Shown piece by piece: positions 37,306-46,065 of a stretch of 64,000 nucleotides of DNA. Source of the stretch: Nitrospinaceae bacterium (lineage in GTDB: Bacteria > Nitrospinota > Nitrospinia > Nitrospinales > Nitrospinaceae); contig JAHELC010000005.1 of assembly GCA_024644405.1 (NCBI GenBank), positions 62,001-126,000 on the forward strand, in the 5' to 3' direction. Position numbers and translations under genes: made by a program. The notes under the pieces were generated by a model, which saw only the letters and a program-made list of their open reading frames with translations, made no database searches and was not told the origin of the DNA. Each line of letters starts with the position of its first letter. The first letter of the stretch is position 1.

Positions 37306-38310
37306 ATGCTGGTTTTGGGAATTGAAACGTCCTGTGACGAAACGGCGGCGGCGGTCCTGGAAGATGGAACTTCCCTGCGTTCCAATGTGATCGCATCTCA
37401 AGATGAGATCCATTCCCAATTTGGCGGAATCGTCCCGGAACTGGCCGGCCGTTCCCATGTCGAACGTATCCACCTCATCATACAAAGGGCGCTCAGGGAT
37501 GCGGGCGTTCAGTTGAATGATATCGATCTCATCGCCGCCACCGAGGGTCCCGGCCTGGTGGTGTCCCTACTGGTGGGTTTGAACACCGCCAAGGCACTGG
37601 CTTATTCTCTGAAGATCCCGGTCATCGGCATCAACCATCTGGAAGGGCACGTTTTGGCCATCTTTTTACAACAGAAAGTGGAATTCCCTTTCCTGGCTTT
37701 GATCGTTTCCGGCGGACACACAGACTTGTGCCGGGTCAACGGGTTCGGGCAATACCGCATACTCGGCCGCACCCGAGATGACGCCGCTGGAGAATCGTTT
37801 GATAAAGTCGCCAAGATGCTCGGCCTCGGTTATCCCGGCGGGCCCATTATCGAAAAAAAAGCGAGACAGGGCAATACCGAAACTTACGACTTTCCACGCG
37901 CCTGGCTGGAAAAAGATTCTCTCGATTTCAGTTTCAGCGGATTGAAAACTTCCGTCCGCAACACCTTGTCGAAACATCAAAACGGATCGTCCCTGGCCGA
38001 AGAAGACATCGCGGCCGGTTTCCAGAAGGCCGTCGTGGATGTGCTGGTCCGCAAAACCCTTTCGGCCTGCAGGCAGGAATCGCTGAAGCGCATCGTCGTT
38101 ACAGGTGGCGTCGCCGCCAACGGTTATCTCAGAGACCGCATGACCGACGCTGCGCGCCAGGAGGGGATCGAAGTGTTCGTTCCCAAGCCGGTCTTGTGTA
38201 CGGATAATGCCGCGATGATCGCCTGCGCCGGCTATTACCGTTCACAGCATTGTCCTGACTCTGAAAGTGATCCGTTTTCGCTGGATGCTCATCCCAATTT
38301 GCCCTTTTAA
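37306..38310 (+). CDS. tsaD: tRNA N6-adenosine threonylcarbamoyltransferase TsaD
   Basis: TsaD transfers threonylcarbamoyl to A37 of ANN-decoding tRNAs. The 334-aa ASKHA-fold protein starts with VLGIETSCDETAAAV and carries the iron-binding His residues in INHLEGH near 111-115, VSGGHTDL, and VTGGVAANGYLRDRM near 268. The C-terminal PVLCTDNAAMIACAGYYR is diagnostic. It lies in the same direction as ctpA and 14 bases before the OleD-like gene. Confidence 0.98.
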   Translation: MLVLGIETSCDETAAAVLEDGTSLRSNVIASQDEIHSQFGGIVPELAGRSHVERIHLIIQRALRDAGVQLNDIDLIAATEGPGLVVSLLVGLNTAKALAYSLKIPVIGINHLEGHVLAIFLQQKVEFPFLALIVSGGHTDLCRVNGFGQYRILGRTRDDAAGESFDKVAKMLGLGYPGGPIIEKKARQGNTETYDFPRAWLEKDSLDFSFSGLKTSVRNTLSKHQNGSSLAEEDIAAGFQKAVVDVLVRKTLSACRQESLKRIVVTGGVAANGYLRDRMTDAARQEGIEVFVPKPVLCTDNAAMIACAGYYRSQHCPDSESDPFSLDAHPNLPF

Positions 38311-38324
38311 CGGATGATCGTCTT

Positions 38325-39323
38325 ATGAATGTACTGGTTACCGGCGGTGGCGGATTTCTGGGAAGTCATCTCGCCTGCCGGTTGCATTCCATGGGTCATC
38401 AAGTTTCGGTGTTGGGACGCCGCCGGTATCCCGACCTTCCACAGAATATTATCCAGGTGCAAGCCGATCTGCGTGACCCGAAAGCCGTCTCCCAGGCCTG
38501 CCGGCAGCAGGACTCGGTGTTCCATGCCGCAGCCCTGCCGGGAATTTGGGGAACGAAAAAGGATTTCTTTCAGACCAATGTGGACGGCACCCGCCATGTG
38601 ATTGAGGGGTGCCTCGAACACGGGGTCCGAAAACTGGTGTTCACCAGCTCACCCAGTGTGATTTATAACCAGACCGATATGGAAAATGTGGACGAGTCCA
38701 CTCCCTATCCCACCGACTACATGTCCGATTATCCAAGAACCAAGGCGTTGGCGGAGCAGAGGGTTATCGCCGCCAACGGTCGGCAGGGTCTGCTGACCGT
38801 TTCTTTGCGGCCGCATTTGATCTGGGGCCCCGGCGACCCCCATCTGGTCCCCAGAATCATCGACCGCGCCAAAAAGGGTCAACTGGTCCGGGTAGGGGAG
38901 GGAACCAACCGGGTAGATATCATTTATATCGATAATGCGGTGGAGGGCCATATCCTCGCCTGGCAGGCGCTGGAGCCCGGCTCTCCCGTGGCCGGAAAGT
39001 GTTACTTCCTGAGCGACGGCGAACCGGTGGTCCTGTGGGACTGGATCAACCGATTGCTGGCCTCCCTCGGGATCAAACCGGTGACGAAGAGTATTTCCTA
39101 CGGCATGGCGAGGTATCTGGGAGGGTTTCTGGAAGGTATCTATCGTGCATTCAGACTCGCCGGAGAGCCGCGGATGACCCGTTTCCTTGCCGGACAGTTG
39201 GCGACCTCTCACTACTTTGACATTAGCCGTGCCAGGAAGGATTTAAAATACAAGGTCAGGGTTTCCCCTGAAGAAGGGATGAAACGCCTGCTCAAGTCGC
39301 TTCAGGTTCCCCTAGAAGGTTGA
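38325..39323 (+). CDS. NAD(P)-dependent short-chain reductase, 3beta-HSD/OleD-like
   Basis: A 332-aa extended short-chain dehydrogenase. N-terminal VTGGGGFLGSHLA binds NAD(P), and the catalytic S...YxxxK is seen in FTSSPSVIYN and DYPRTKALAEQ. The combination of FHAAALPGIWG, KLVFTSSPSVIYN and VDESTPYP is close to OleD, the 2-alkyl-3-oxoalkanoate reductase of head-to-head hydrocarbon synthesis, and to sterol 3beta-dehydrogenases. No oleA, oleB or oleC gene is in this window, so the substrate is open. Its last 32 bases overlap larB on the opposite strand. Confidence 0.87.
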   Translation: MNVLVTGGGGFLGSHLACRLHSMGHQVSVLGRRRYPDLPQNIIQVQADLRDPKAVSQACRQQDSVFHAAALPGIWGTKKDFFQTNVDGTRHVIEGCLEHGVRKLVFTSSPSVIYNQTDMENVDESTPYPTDYMSDYPRTKALAEQRVIAANGRQGLLTVSLRPHLIWGPGDPHLVPRIIDRAKKGQLVRVGEGTNRVDIIYIDNAVEGHILAWQALEPGSPVAGKCYFLSDGEPVVLWDWINRLLASLGIKPVTKSISYGMARYLGGFLEGIYRAFRLAGEPRMTRFLAGQLATSHYFDISRARKDLKYKVRVSPEEGMKRLLKSLQVPLEG

Positions 39324-40059
39324 TGCGGTGAGCCAGGCAACCGGCGCCGAATCCATTCTCGATGTTGACCACCGAGACGCCCGGCGCACAGGAATTGAGC
39401 ATGGTCAGCAAGGCGGCCAGTCCCTCAAATGCGGCCCCATAGCCGACCCGGGTGGGGACGGCGATGATCGGGCATTCGACCAGCCCGCCGACGACGCTGG
39501 CCAGGGCGCCATCCATTCCCGCCACCACGATAATCACCCGTGCCTCCCGTAACCGGTCCATTTTATCCAGAAGCCGGTGAATCCCCGCCACGCCGACGTC
39601 ATAGGCGGTTTCGACCCGGCTCCCGAGGAGTCCGGCGGTGGTCACGGCCTCCTCGGCAATCGGGATATCCGAAGTTCCGGCAGTGAGGACTAAAATATGG
39701 CCGGCTTTTTTCTGCTGCGGTTTTCTCTGGAGAATCAGGGTCCGGCCCTCCGGATGGTAACGCGCCTGGGAGGGGAGGTCGGATTGTATTTGCCGGTGCA
39801 CGTCCGGAGCCAGACGGGTTGCCAGGATATCGGTATCGGCCTGATCCATTTTACGAATGAGGGTTAAAATTTGATCCGGAGTTTTGCCCTCACAATAAAT
39901 CACCTCGGGCATGCCGTTACGGAGCGACCGGTGATGGTCCACCTGCGCAAATCCCAAATCCTCGTAAGGCAGATTTTTTAAGCGCTCGTAAGCTTCTTGC
40001 GGCTCAATTTTTTTTTCGTATAACTCCTGGATCAATTGCTGCAGGGACTCTCGATTCAT
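39292..40059 (-). CDS. larB: Nickel-pincer cofactor biosynthesis protein LarB
   Basis: LarB carboxylates and hydrolyses nicotinic acid adenine dinucleotide to pyridinium-3,5-biscarboxylic acid mononucleotide, the first step to the nickel-pincer nucleotide. At 255 aa it has a PurE-like C-terminal domain with LTAGTSDIPIAEEA near 130, VVAGMDGALASVVGGLV near 183, VPTRVGYGAAFEGLAALL and NIENGFGAG. Its ATG overlaps the gpsA stop by four bases. larC is at 51564-52748, about 12 kb away on the other strand. Confidence 0.95.
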   Translation of the reverse strand: MNRESLQQLIQELYEKKIEPQEAYERLKNLPYEDLGFAQVDHHRSLRNGMPEVIYCEGKTPDQILTLIRKMDQADTDILATRLAPDVHRQIQSDLPSQARYHPEGRTLILQRKPQQKKAGHILVLTAGTSDIPIAEEAVTTAGLLGSRVETAYDVGVAGIHRLLDKMDRLREARVIIVVAGMDGALASVVGGLVECPIIAVPTRVGYGAAFEGLAALLTMLNSCAPGVSVVNIENGFGAGCLAHRINLLGEPEAT

Positions 40060-41084
40060 TCCAACCCTTTGATTCCGGTAAATTCGGACGAGATTTCGAC
40101 GTTCATCACATCCTGCAGAGCTTGTTGCGGGGATTTCCCTTCATGAAGAACGTGATAGGTTTCCTCAATAATGGACGCTTGAATATCAAATTTGTTTTTA
40201 AGTTGGTATGCGGAAGTGACGGTGCGTATTCCTTCGGCCACCATTTTCATGCTGGCGGTAATTTCCGCTAGTTTCATGCCCTGGCCCAGCTTCAACCCCA
40301 CCGTCCGGTTTCGGCTGAGATCGCCGGTGCAGGTGAGCACCAGGTCGCCCATTCCGGATAGTCCGGAGAACGTTTCCGGCTTCGCTCCCATGGCAGTTCC
40401 GATCCGGATAATTTCCACCAACCCGCGGTTGATCAATGCCGCTCTGGGATTAAAACCCAGCTGCAGTCCGTCGGCGATTCCAGTGGCAATAGCGATCACG
40501 TTCTTGAGTGCCCCGCCGATTTCCACTCCCATCAAATCGTTGCTGGTGAAGACTTTCAGTTTATCCGTGCCAAAAATAGCCTGCACTTTTTCAGTGGTTT
40601 CCTGTCTGTCAGCAGCCGCTACAATCGCTGAGGGAATTCCCTGGGCGACTTCCCTGGCAAACGTCGGACCCGACAGGGTCGCCAAAGAATGGACGTGAGG
40701 AATGACCTCCTGGATGACTTTATGAATTGGAAGGAGTGAATCGTTCTCGATTCCCTTGCTGGCATTGATGATCAAACAATCGGGATCGATCAATGTCTTC
40801 ACAGTATTGAGGGTCGACCGCAAGACATGGGTAGGCACCACCACCAGAAGGATTTTTTTATTCGCTACCACTTCCTGCAATGAGTGGGAGGGATGGATGG
40901 TCTCTGGAATTGAAAATCCCGGCAGATAAACCCGGTTTTCTCTTTCCTGATTCATCACGTCGCAGAGATCTTTTTCATAGACCCAAAGGTCGACTGAATG
41001 ACCCTTAGCGGCCAGCAAAATGGAGAGAGCTGTTCCCCAGCTCCCGGCACCAATGACACCGATCGTTAAAGAAGGATTTACCAT
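40056..41084 (-). CDS. gpsA: Glycerol-3-phosphate dehydrogenase [NAD(P)+]
   Basis: GpsA reduces dihydroxyacetone phosphate to sn-glycerol 3-phosphate for phospholipid synthesis. The 342-aa protein begins with IGVIGAGSWGTALSILLA, then has NASKGIEND, LSGPTFAREVA, the catalytic Lys in GGALKNVIAIATGI near 195 and SGMGDLVLTCTG. It is first in a two-gene minus-strand unit with larB (ATGA overlap) and is divergent from the TPR gene across 182 bases. Confidence 0.97.
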   Translation of the reverse strand: MVNPSLTIGVIGAGSWGTALSILLAAKGHSVDLWVYEKDLCDVMNQERENRVYLPGFSIPETIHPSHSLQEVVANKKILLVVVPTHVLRSTLNTVKTLIDPDCLIINASKGIENDSLLPIHKVIQEVIPHVHSLATLSGPTFAREVAQGIPSAIVAAADRQETTEKVQAIFGTDKLKVFTSNDLMGVEIGGALKNVIAIATGIADGLQLGFNPRAALINRGLVEIIRIGTAMGAKPETFSGLSGMGDLVLTCTGDLSRNRTVGLKLGQGMKLAEITASMKMVAEGIRTVTSAYQLKNKFDIQASIIEETYHVLHEGKSPQQALQDVMNVEISSEFTGIKGLE

Positions 41085-41230
41085 AGAGTTTCAACAAAAA
41101 TATAATTCAGGGTTTATTCGTAAAAATCCGGATATCCGCTCCTGATTCCATTTTACCTGAAACGGGAGGGGAAAACGGGCTTGTTATGGCAAAAACTTTG
41201 TGATTAAATCAAATAACCTTAAAAAACGGT

Positions 41231-41258
41231 TTGTTCTGCTCCTACTTCAAATTATAAT
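41231..41258 (+). promoter_or_regulatory. Candidate promoter placed for a near-leaderless transcript
   Basis: TTGTTC at 41231-41236 and TATAAT at 41253-41258, 16 bases apart. Transcription would begin at about 41264-41267, at or next to the ATG of the TPR gene at 41267. No other motif is seen in the 182-base divergent gap. Confidence 0.42.
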
Positions 41259-41266
41259 CCACAATA

Positions 41267-41947
41267 ATGGCTCAAGAAACCAAATTAAAAAGAAAAGACC
41301 TGAAAGAACCGGATCAATTTCTGGTGGCGAGCAATGAATTTCTTGAGTTTTTGACTCGCCACAAATCTATGCTGGTCAGCTTGTTGGTCGGGATACTGGT
41401 AATCGCGGGTGGAATCTTTTTTATAGCTCAACAGAAAAGTTCCGAAAGCTTGAAAATGGAATCCCTTTATTTTCAAATGACCCAGCTGGCGGAAGACCCA
41501 AAGGAGCTCACCGGAGAACAGTTGATTTCCGAATTGAAGTCTATTTTTGAGCAGTTGGAGGAAGGGGATCAGAAAACAAGGGCCCGACTGTTGCTGGGAG
41601 ATGTCCACTATCAAAATAAACATTACGATGACGCTCTTTCCTCGTTTAAAATAGTATTGGATACAGCGCAGCCGGGAACGCTGAATTTTTATATGGCCCA
41701 ATCCGGTATGGCTCATTCGTATGAAGGTAAAAAAGATTTCAAGAATGCCATAGCTCATTACAAAGAAATTATTGATCATCCGGGGGAGTCCCCGCTGTTT
41801 TATACCTATCTTGGATTGGCGCGGTGTTATGAGTTGGTACAGGATCCCCAGAACGCTCTATTGATTCTGCGTGAAATGCAAATCAAATTTCCCAAACATG
41901 CCGGCCTGGAGAAAGTGAATACCTCTCTCAATCGTTTGGAAGGCTAG
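41267..41947 (+). CDS. YfgM-like membrane-anchored TPR protein
   Basis: A 226-aa protein with a cytoplasmic N-terminus, one membrane helix (about 37-57, MLVSLLVGILVIAGGIFFIA) and a periplasmic region of about four tetratricopeptide-like repeats (RARLLLGDVHYQNKHYDDAL, MAHSYEGKKDFKNAIAHYKE, LGLARCYELVQDPQNALLIL). The topology matches YfgM/Tol-associated TPR proteins, which work with periplasmic chaperones at the translocon. It precedes a BepA-like protease gene by 23 bases, echoing the yfgM/bepA functional link in E. coli. Confidence 0.82.
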   Translation: MAQETKLKRKDLKEPDQFLVASNEFLEFLTRHKSMLVSLLVGILVIAGGIFFIAQQKSSESLKMESLYFQMTQLAEDPKELTGEQLISELKSIFEQLEEGDQKTRARLLLGDVHYQNKHYDDALSSFKIVLDTAQPGTLNFYMAQSGMAHSYEGKKDFKNAIAHYKEIIDHPGESPLFYTYLGLARCYELVQDPQNALLILREMQIKFPKHAGLEKVNTSLNRLEG

Positions 41948-41970
41948 GCATCATTTCATGAGCTCTCTTT

Positions 41971-43056
41971 ATGAGGCTATTTTTTAAACCCAGGGTTCGC
42001 ATCGCCTGTTTGCTTTTTCTCCTTTCAGGTTTGATTTTTCTGCTCCTTCCTTCTCCTTCCTTCTCCGTTCCGTTCATCAGCAAGGAAACCGAATTGGCCA
42101 TGGGCCAGGAGGCGGATAAACAAGTTATTGCTCAGTTTGGATTGTATGAGGACAAAGTCCTTCAATTGTACGTAAATGATATCGGCCAAAAACTGGTGTC
42201 CGAATTATCGGACAAGGAATTCAATAAATACTTTTTTAAAGTCGTGGACAGTTCGGAAATTAATGCGTTTGCTTTGCCGGGTGGATATATCTATGTCACG
42301 CGGGGAATTTTGGCCACGATCAACAACGAGGCTGAGCTGGCCGGAATCCTGGGGCATGAAATCGGCCATGTCACCCAGCACCATGGCGCCAAACAAATTG
42401 TTCGGGCGATCGGAGCCCAGATACTCGCCATTGGGGGGGCCATCGCGAGTCCCAAGAATGCGGGAGAATGGCTGATGGTCAGTACCCAAATGTTCAACCA
42501 GATCAACCTGGGATATGGACGCGATGCAGAATTGGAATCCGATGCGCATGGCCTGTTGTCGGCCTATCAGGCGGGATATGATCCGCGCAGTATGGTCGAT
42601 TTTTTAAAGGGTTTGCGCCAACAGGAAATGATGTCCGGTCAGTCCTATCACAGTTTTCAGTCCACCCACCCGGACACCAAGGAGCGGGTGATTAAAACCG
42701 GCAGTTTGTCCGAGTCCATTATCAATCGTGCCGACAAACCGGTTACGAAAAACCGAAAAGAATATTTGAACCATATTCAGGGTTTGTCCTTTGGCGGAAA
42801 AAAACACCGGGGAGACAGAAGGAATTACAAGAAAAAACATATCGATGTTTATGAAGTCCGCCCTGGCGATACCTTCAAGAGCATCGCTATCAGGGAATTG
42901 GGAGATGAACGGGAGGACTTGACGATTGCGGTCATGAATGGAAAACGCCTGGAAGATTCCGTGAAACCCGGTGAATTTTTAAAACTGGTGCGGCCAGGAC
43001 CCTATCGCAAAGATACCATTCTCGAGATACGTCCCGATATCGATACATCGCAATGA
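41971..43056 (+). CDS. BepA-like M48 metalloprotease with LysM-like C-terminus
   Basis: A 361-aa periplasmic zinc protease. It has an N-terminal signal or anchor (about 8-30), then an M48 catalytic domain with HEIGHVTQHHG near 128-138 (HExxH) and the third ligand Glu in ELESDAHG near 188. BepA proteins degrade stalled outer-membrane proteins at the BAM complex. E. coli BepA ends in TPR repeats; here the C-terminus is a LysM-like fold (VYEVRPGDTFKSIAIRELG...NGKRLEDSVKPGEFLKLV) that may bind peptidoglycan. It is co-directional with the YfgM-like gene. Confidence 0.9.
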   Translation: MRLFFKPRVRIACLLFLLSGLIFLLLPSPSFSVPFISKETELAMGQEADKQVIAQFGLYEDKVLQLYVNDIGQKLVSELSDKEFNKYFFKVVDSSEINAFALPGGYIYVTRGILATINNEAELAGILGHEIGHVTQHHGAKQIVRAIGAQILAIGGAIASPKNAGEWLMVSTQMFNQINLGYGRDAELESDAHGLLSAYQAGYDPRSMVDFLKGLRQQEMMSGQSYHSFQSTHPDTKERVIKTGSLSESIINRADKPVTKNRKEYLNHIQGLSFGGKKHRGDRRNYKKKHIDVYEVRPGDTFKSIAIRELGDEREDLTIAVMNGKRLEDSVKPGEFLKLVRPGPYRKDTILEIRPDIDTSQ

Positions 43057-43069
43057 ATTAAAACGTACA

Positions 43070-43264
43070 ATGGCTAAGATTATGGAATTGGATAAAACCA
43101 CATCAGTCCATTTGACCGCCAATGGGGAGATGTGTAACCGGCTGGCCCGCGGGACCCGGATTATCCCGGTCGGGAGAAAAGGGGACTGGATTAAAATTAC
43201 CTGGAGAAAAGGCAAAAAAAAAGGCTGGATTTTTTTTCCAAATCCTAGTATTAAAATCACCTGA
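43070..43264 (+). CDS. Small SH3-like protein, 64 aa
   Basis: A short beta-rich protein resembling a single bacterial SH3 domain: VHLTANGEMCNRLARGTRI, then VGRKGDWIKITWRKGKKKGWIF. It has no signal peptide of its own. It starts 13 bases after the M48/LysM gene. It may be a separate subunit related to the cell-wall-binding end of the protease, or a split domain of it. No classical Shine-Dalgarno site precedes the ATG. Confidence 0.6.
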   Translation: MAKIMELDKTTSVHLTANGEMCNRLARGTRIIPVGRKGDWIKITWRKGKKKGWIFFPNPSIKIT

Positions 43265-43306
43265 ATTGCAGGATTCCTCTTTAGAGATTATTTTTTCAGG
43301 TGCGTT

Positions 43307-43495
43307 ATGACGGACTCAAGTGTTGACAATCTGGATGACGAAGAATTGTTGATGTATTACGAATCAACCAAGAAACTGTTGGAAAGCAAGTTGAAGGAAG
43401 GCGACTCCCAAAACGGGAAAGTCGGGGTTCTTCAGCAAAAACTGACGTACATCGAAGATGAATTGAAATCGAGAAGCCTTTGGGAAGCCGAATAG
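43307..43495 (+). CDS. Small charged hypothetical protein, 62 aa
   Basis: Not recognised. It is acidic and helical (DDEELLMYYESTKKLLESKL, VLQQKLTYIEDELKSR), possibly a short coiled-coil protein. It has a weak ribosome-binding site. It is last in the plus-strand run that starts at 41267 and converges on the aconitase terminator. Confidence 0.55.
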   Translation: MTDSSVDNLDDEELLMYYESTKKLLESKLKEGDSQNGKVGVLQQKLTYIEDELKSRSLWEAE

Positions 43496-43525
43496 TTTTC
43501 CCGAATAACCTGCCCGCGCATTTTT

Positions 43526-43562
43526 AAATAAAAAAACGGGCAGGCCTTTCAGCCTGCCCGTT
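43526..43562 (-). terminator. Rho-independent terminator of aconitase
   Basis: A perfect 10-base-pair stem, ACGGGCAGGC (43536-43545) with GCCTGCCCGT (43552-43561), and a six-base loop. Read on the minus strand it is followed by seven T residues (complement of 43530-43536). It ends the aconitase transcript and may also slow plus-strand transcription. Confidence 0.88.
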
Positions 43563-43587
43563 GTCTGATGCCCCAAAATTCTATATA

Positions 43588-45837
43588 TCAAACGTTTGCT
43601 TTTTGTCCCCCCACGTAATTCAGAGCGGAACCTGCATAGAACCATTCAATTTCACCTTCGTTCAAACTGTGGTTCAATTGGATTTTTTCCGTTGAGCCGT
43701 CTTCGTGCGTTACGGTCATGGTCACTGCTTGACCGGGTTTGAGTTGATCCAGCCCTTCAAGGGAAATGGAATCTTTCTGCTGGATTTTCTCATAATCATC
43801 CTTGTTCGCAAAGGTGAACGGCAGAAGGCCCTGTTTCTTGAGGTTCGCCTCAAAAATGCGGGCAAAGGATTTGGCGACAACCGCCCGGCCGCCCATATGG
43901 CGCGGCTCCATGGCGGCATGCTCGCGGCTCGAACCCTCACCAATGTTTTCATCGGCGAAGACGACCCATCCCTGACCATGGTCTTTGTAATATCGGGCGA
44001 TTTTGTTCAACTCGTCGGTTTCACCCGTCATCAGGTTGTTCCCTTTGCCGGTTTCATCGAAGTAGGAGTTGGCCGCGCCCAGGAACAGGTTGTTGCTGAT
44101 ATTGTCCAGGTGACCGCGGTATTTCAACCACGGACCCGCTTGCGAGATATGGTCGGTGGTGCATTTCCCCGCCGCCTTGAACAACACCTTGAGGTTTTTA
44201 TAATCCGTCACCGGATCCTGCTTCGGGAACGGTTCCAGGAAGGACAACCGTTCGCTTTTGGGATCGATGACGACCTCTCCGGACATTGACGGAGCCATGT
44301 ATCCGCTGTCCTTGGTGGCGTATCCCTGGTTTGGATAAATCTCCCCGGTGGGCGGCTCAAACTTGAAATTGCCGATTGAGTCGGTCATCGGATTGAACTT
44401 CATGCTGCCTCCGAAGGCCATGGCGACCACGACTTCCGGACTGCTGATGAAACTCAACGTTTCCGCGCTGCCGTCATTCCTTTTGGCAAAATTCCGGTTG
44501 TAAGAACTGATGATGCTGTTGGGCTCACCTTTTTTGACATCCTCCCGCTTCCATTGACCGATACAGGGTCCGCAGGCATTGGCCAGCACGGTGCCTCCAA
44601 CATCTTCAAAATCTTTCAAAATTCCGTCCCGGCTGATTGTTTCGAAAATCCTTTCGGAACCGGGAGTCACCAGAAATTTGGATTTTGCCTTCAAGCCTGC
44701 CTTTTTGGCCTGTCGGGCCAGGCTGACGGCGCGGGTCAGGTCTTCATAACTGGAATTGGTACAGGACCCGATCAATGCGGCCGACAGTTTTTCCGGATAG
44801 CTGTTTGAGTCGACATCGGAGGCCATCTGAGAAATGGGACGTCCCAGGTCGGGAGTGTGCGGTCCGACAATATGAGGCTCCAGGGTGGACAGGTCGATTT
44901 CATGAACTTCATCGTAGTACGACTCAGGATTTTTCTCGGTCTCCGGATCGGATACCAGGTGCTCGGCGTATTTTTTACAGAGATCGGCCACGGCATCGCG
45001 TTCCGTTTTGCGGAGGTAGACGTCCATGCTCTCGTCATAACCGAAAGTTGAAGTGGTCGCACCGATTTCCGCCCCCATATTGGTGACGGTGCCTTTGCTG
45101 GTGGCGCTGAGGGAACGTGCACCTTCACCAAAATACTCCAGAATTTTTCCGGTGCCGCCTTTAACCGTCAGCATGGTGGCCACCTTCAGGATGATATCCT
45201 TGGAGGCGGTCCAGCCGTTCAGTTTGCCGGTCAGTTTGATCCCGACCAGTTTCGGCATGCGGGTCACGAACTTCTGGCCGGTCATGACATCCACCGCATC
45301 GGCTCCGCCGACCCCGATGGCGATGGTCCCCATACCGCCGGCATTAGGAGTATGGGAGTCGGTACCGATGATCATGGTTCCGGGAACTGCGTAATTCTCG
45401 AACACCACCTGGTGAATAATACCGGAACCGGGTTTCCAGAATCCCATTCCATACTTCATGGAAGCGGACTGGAGAAAATCATAAACTTCCTTGTTGGTTT
45501 CAATCGCGGCTTTGAGATCCGCAGAGGAGCCGGTATAAGCCTGGATCAGATGGTCGCAATGCACCGATGTGGGAACGGCGACCTGGGGCATTTGAGCGGA
45601 CATGAACTGCAAAATGGCCATCTGCGCGGTGGCATCCTGCATGGCTACCCGGTCCGCATTCAAATAGATATCGGATTTTCCGCGTTCCAGTTTGGAAAAG
45701 TCAGTCCCTTCATCCATATGGGAATAAAGAATTTTTTCCACAATTGTCAGTTTACGGCCCAGATTGCTGCGGGCGGCGCTCAAGGATTTCTCCATGGATT
45801 GAAACAATTTTTCAATAGGCGCTGGATCCAGTAACAT
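43588..45837 (-). CDS. Aconitate hydratase, mitochondrial type
   Basis: Aconitase interconverts citrate and isocitrate in the oxidative or reductive TCA cycle using a [4Fe-4S] cluster. The 749-aa protein has the cluster Cys residues in GSCTNSSYEDL near 360 and ANACGPCIGQW near 425, VGTDSHT-type IIGTDSHTPNAGG near 152, and the swivel-domain GKCTTDHISQAGPWLKYRG and GEGSSREHAA. The size, and the WLKYRGHLDNISNN run, are those of the mitochondrial/Bacteroidetes type and not the 890-aa AcnA or AcnB of E. coli. AAGGAG precedes the ATG, and a strong terminator follows. Confidence 0.95.
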   Translation of the reverse strand: MLLDPAPIEKLFQSMEKSLSAARSNLGRKLTIVEKILYSHMDEGTDFSKLERGKSDIYLNADRVAMQDATAQMAILQFMSAQMPQVAVPTSVHCDHLIQAYTGSSADLKAAIETNKEVYDFLQSASMKYGMGFWKPGSGIIHQVVFENYAVPGTMIIGTDSHTPNAGGMGTIAIGVGGADAVDVMTGQKFVTRMPKLVGIKLTGKLNGWTASKDIILKVATMLTVKGGTGKILEYFGEGARSLSATSKGTVTNMGAEIGATTSTFGYDESMDVYLRKTERDAVADLCKKYAEHLVSDPETEKNPESYYDEVHEIDLSTLEPHIVGPHTPDLGRPISQMASDVDSNSYPEKLSAALIGSCTNSSYEDLTRAVSLARQAKKAGLKAKSKFLVTPGSERIFETISRDGILKDFEDVGGTVLANACGPCIGQWKREDVKKGEPNSIISSYNRNFAKRNDGSAETLSFISSPEVVVAMAFGGSMKFNPMTDSIGNFKFEPPTGEIYPNQGYATKDSGYMAPSMSGEVVIDPKSERLSFLEPFPKQDPVTDYKNLKVLFKAAGKCTTDHISQAGPWLKYRGHLDNISNNLFLGAANSYFDETGKGNNLMTGETDELNKIARYYKDHGQGWVVFADENIGEGSSREHAAMEPRHMGGRAVVAKSFARIFEANLKKQGLLPFTFANKDDYEKIQQKDSISLEGLDQLKPGQAVTMTVTHEDGSTEKIQLNHSLNEGEIEWFYAGSALNYVGGQKANV

Positions 45838-46065
45838 TGAACACTCTCCTTACACGATTAGATTTTTTGTTGATATAATGGCCCCCAAAACACTGGAAAC
45901 CAAACACAGGTTGGGGAAGTTTGAATTTCGGGTCAAATTTGAAAGGCCTGATTTTGCCACGAAACTATTGAAAATTCAATCATTTTAAAGACAAGCATAT
46001 TCTTTCCATTTTCCATTTAACTTCAATTATTTTATATAGTTAACGATAATTTAATAAGGTTGATT

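Noticed and set aside
39292-40059. PurE (phosphoribosylaminoimidazole mutase)
   Set aside because: The C-terminal half is PurE-like, but the N-terminal region and ENGFGAG ending are those of LarB, and larC is also present.
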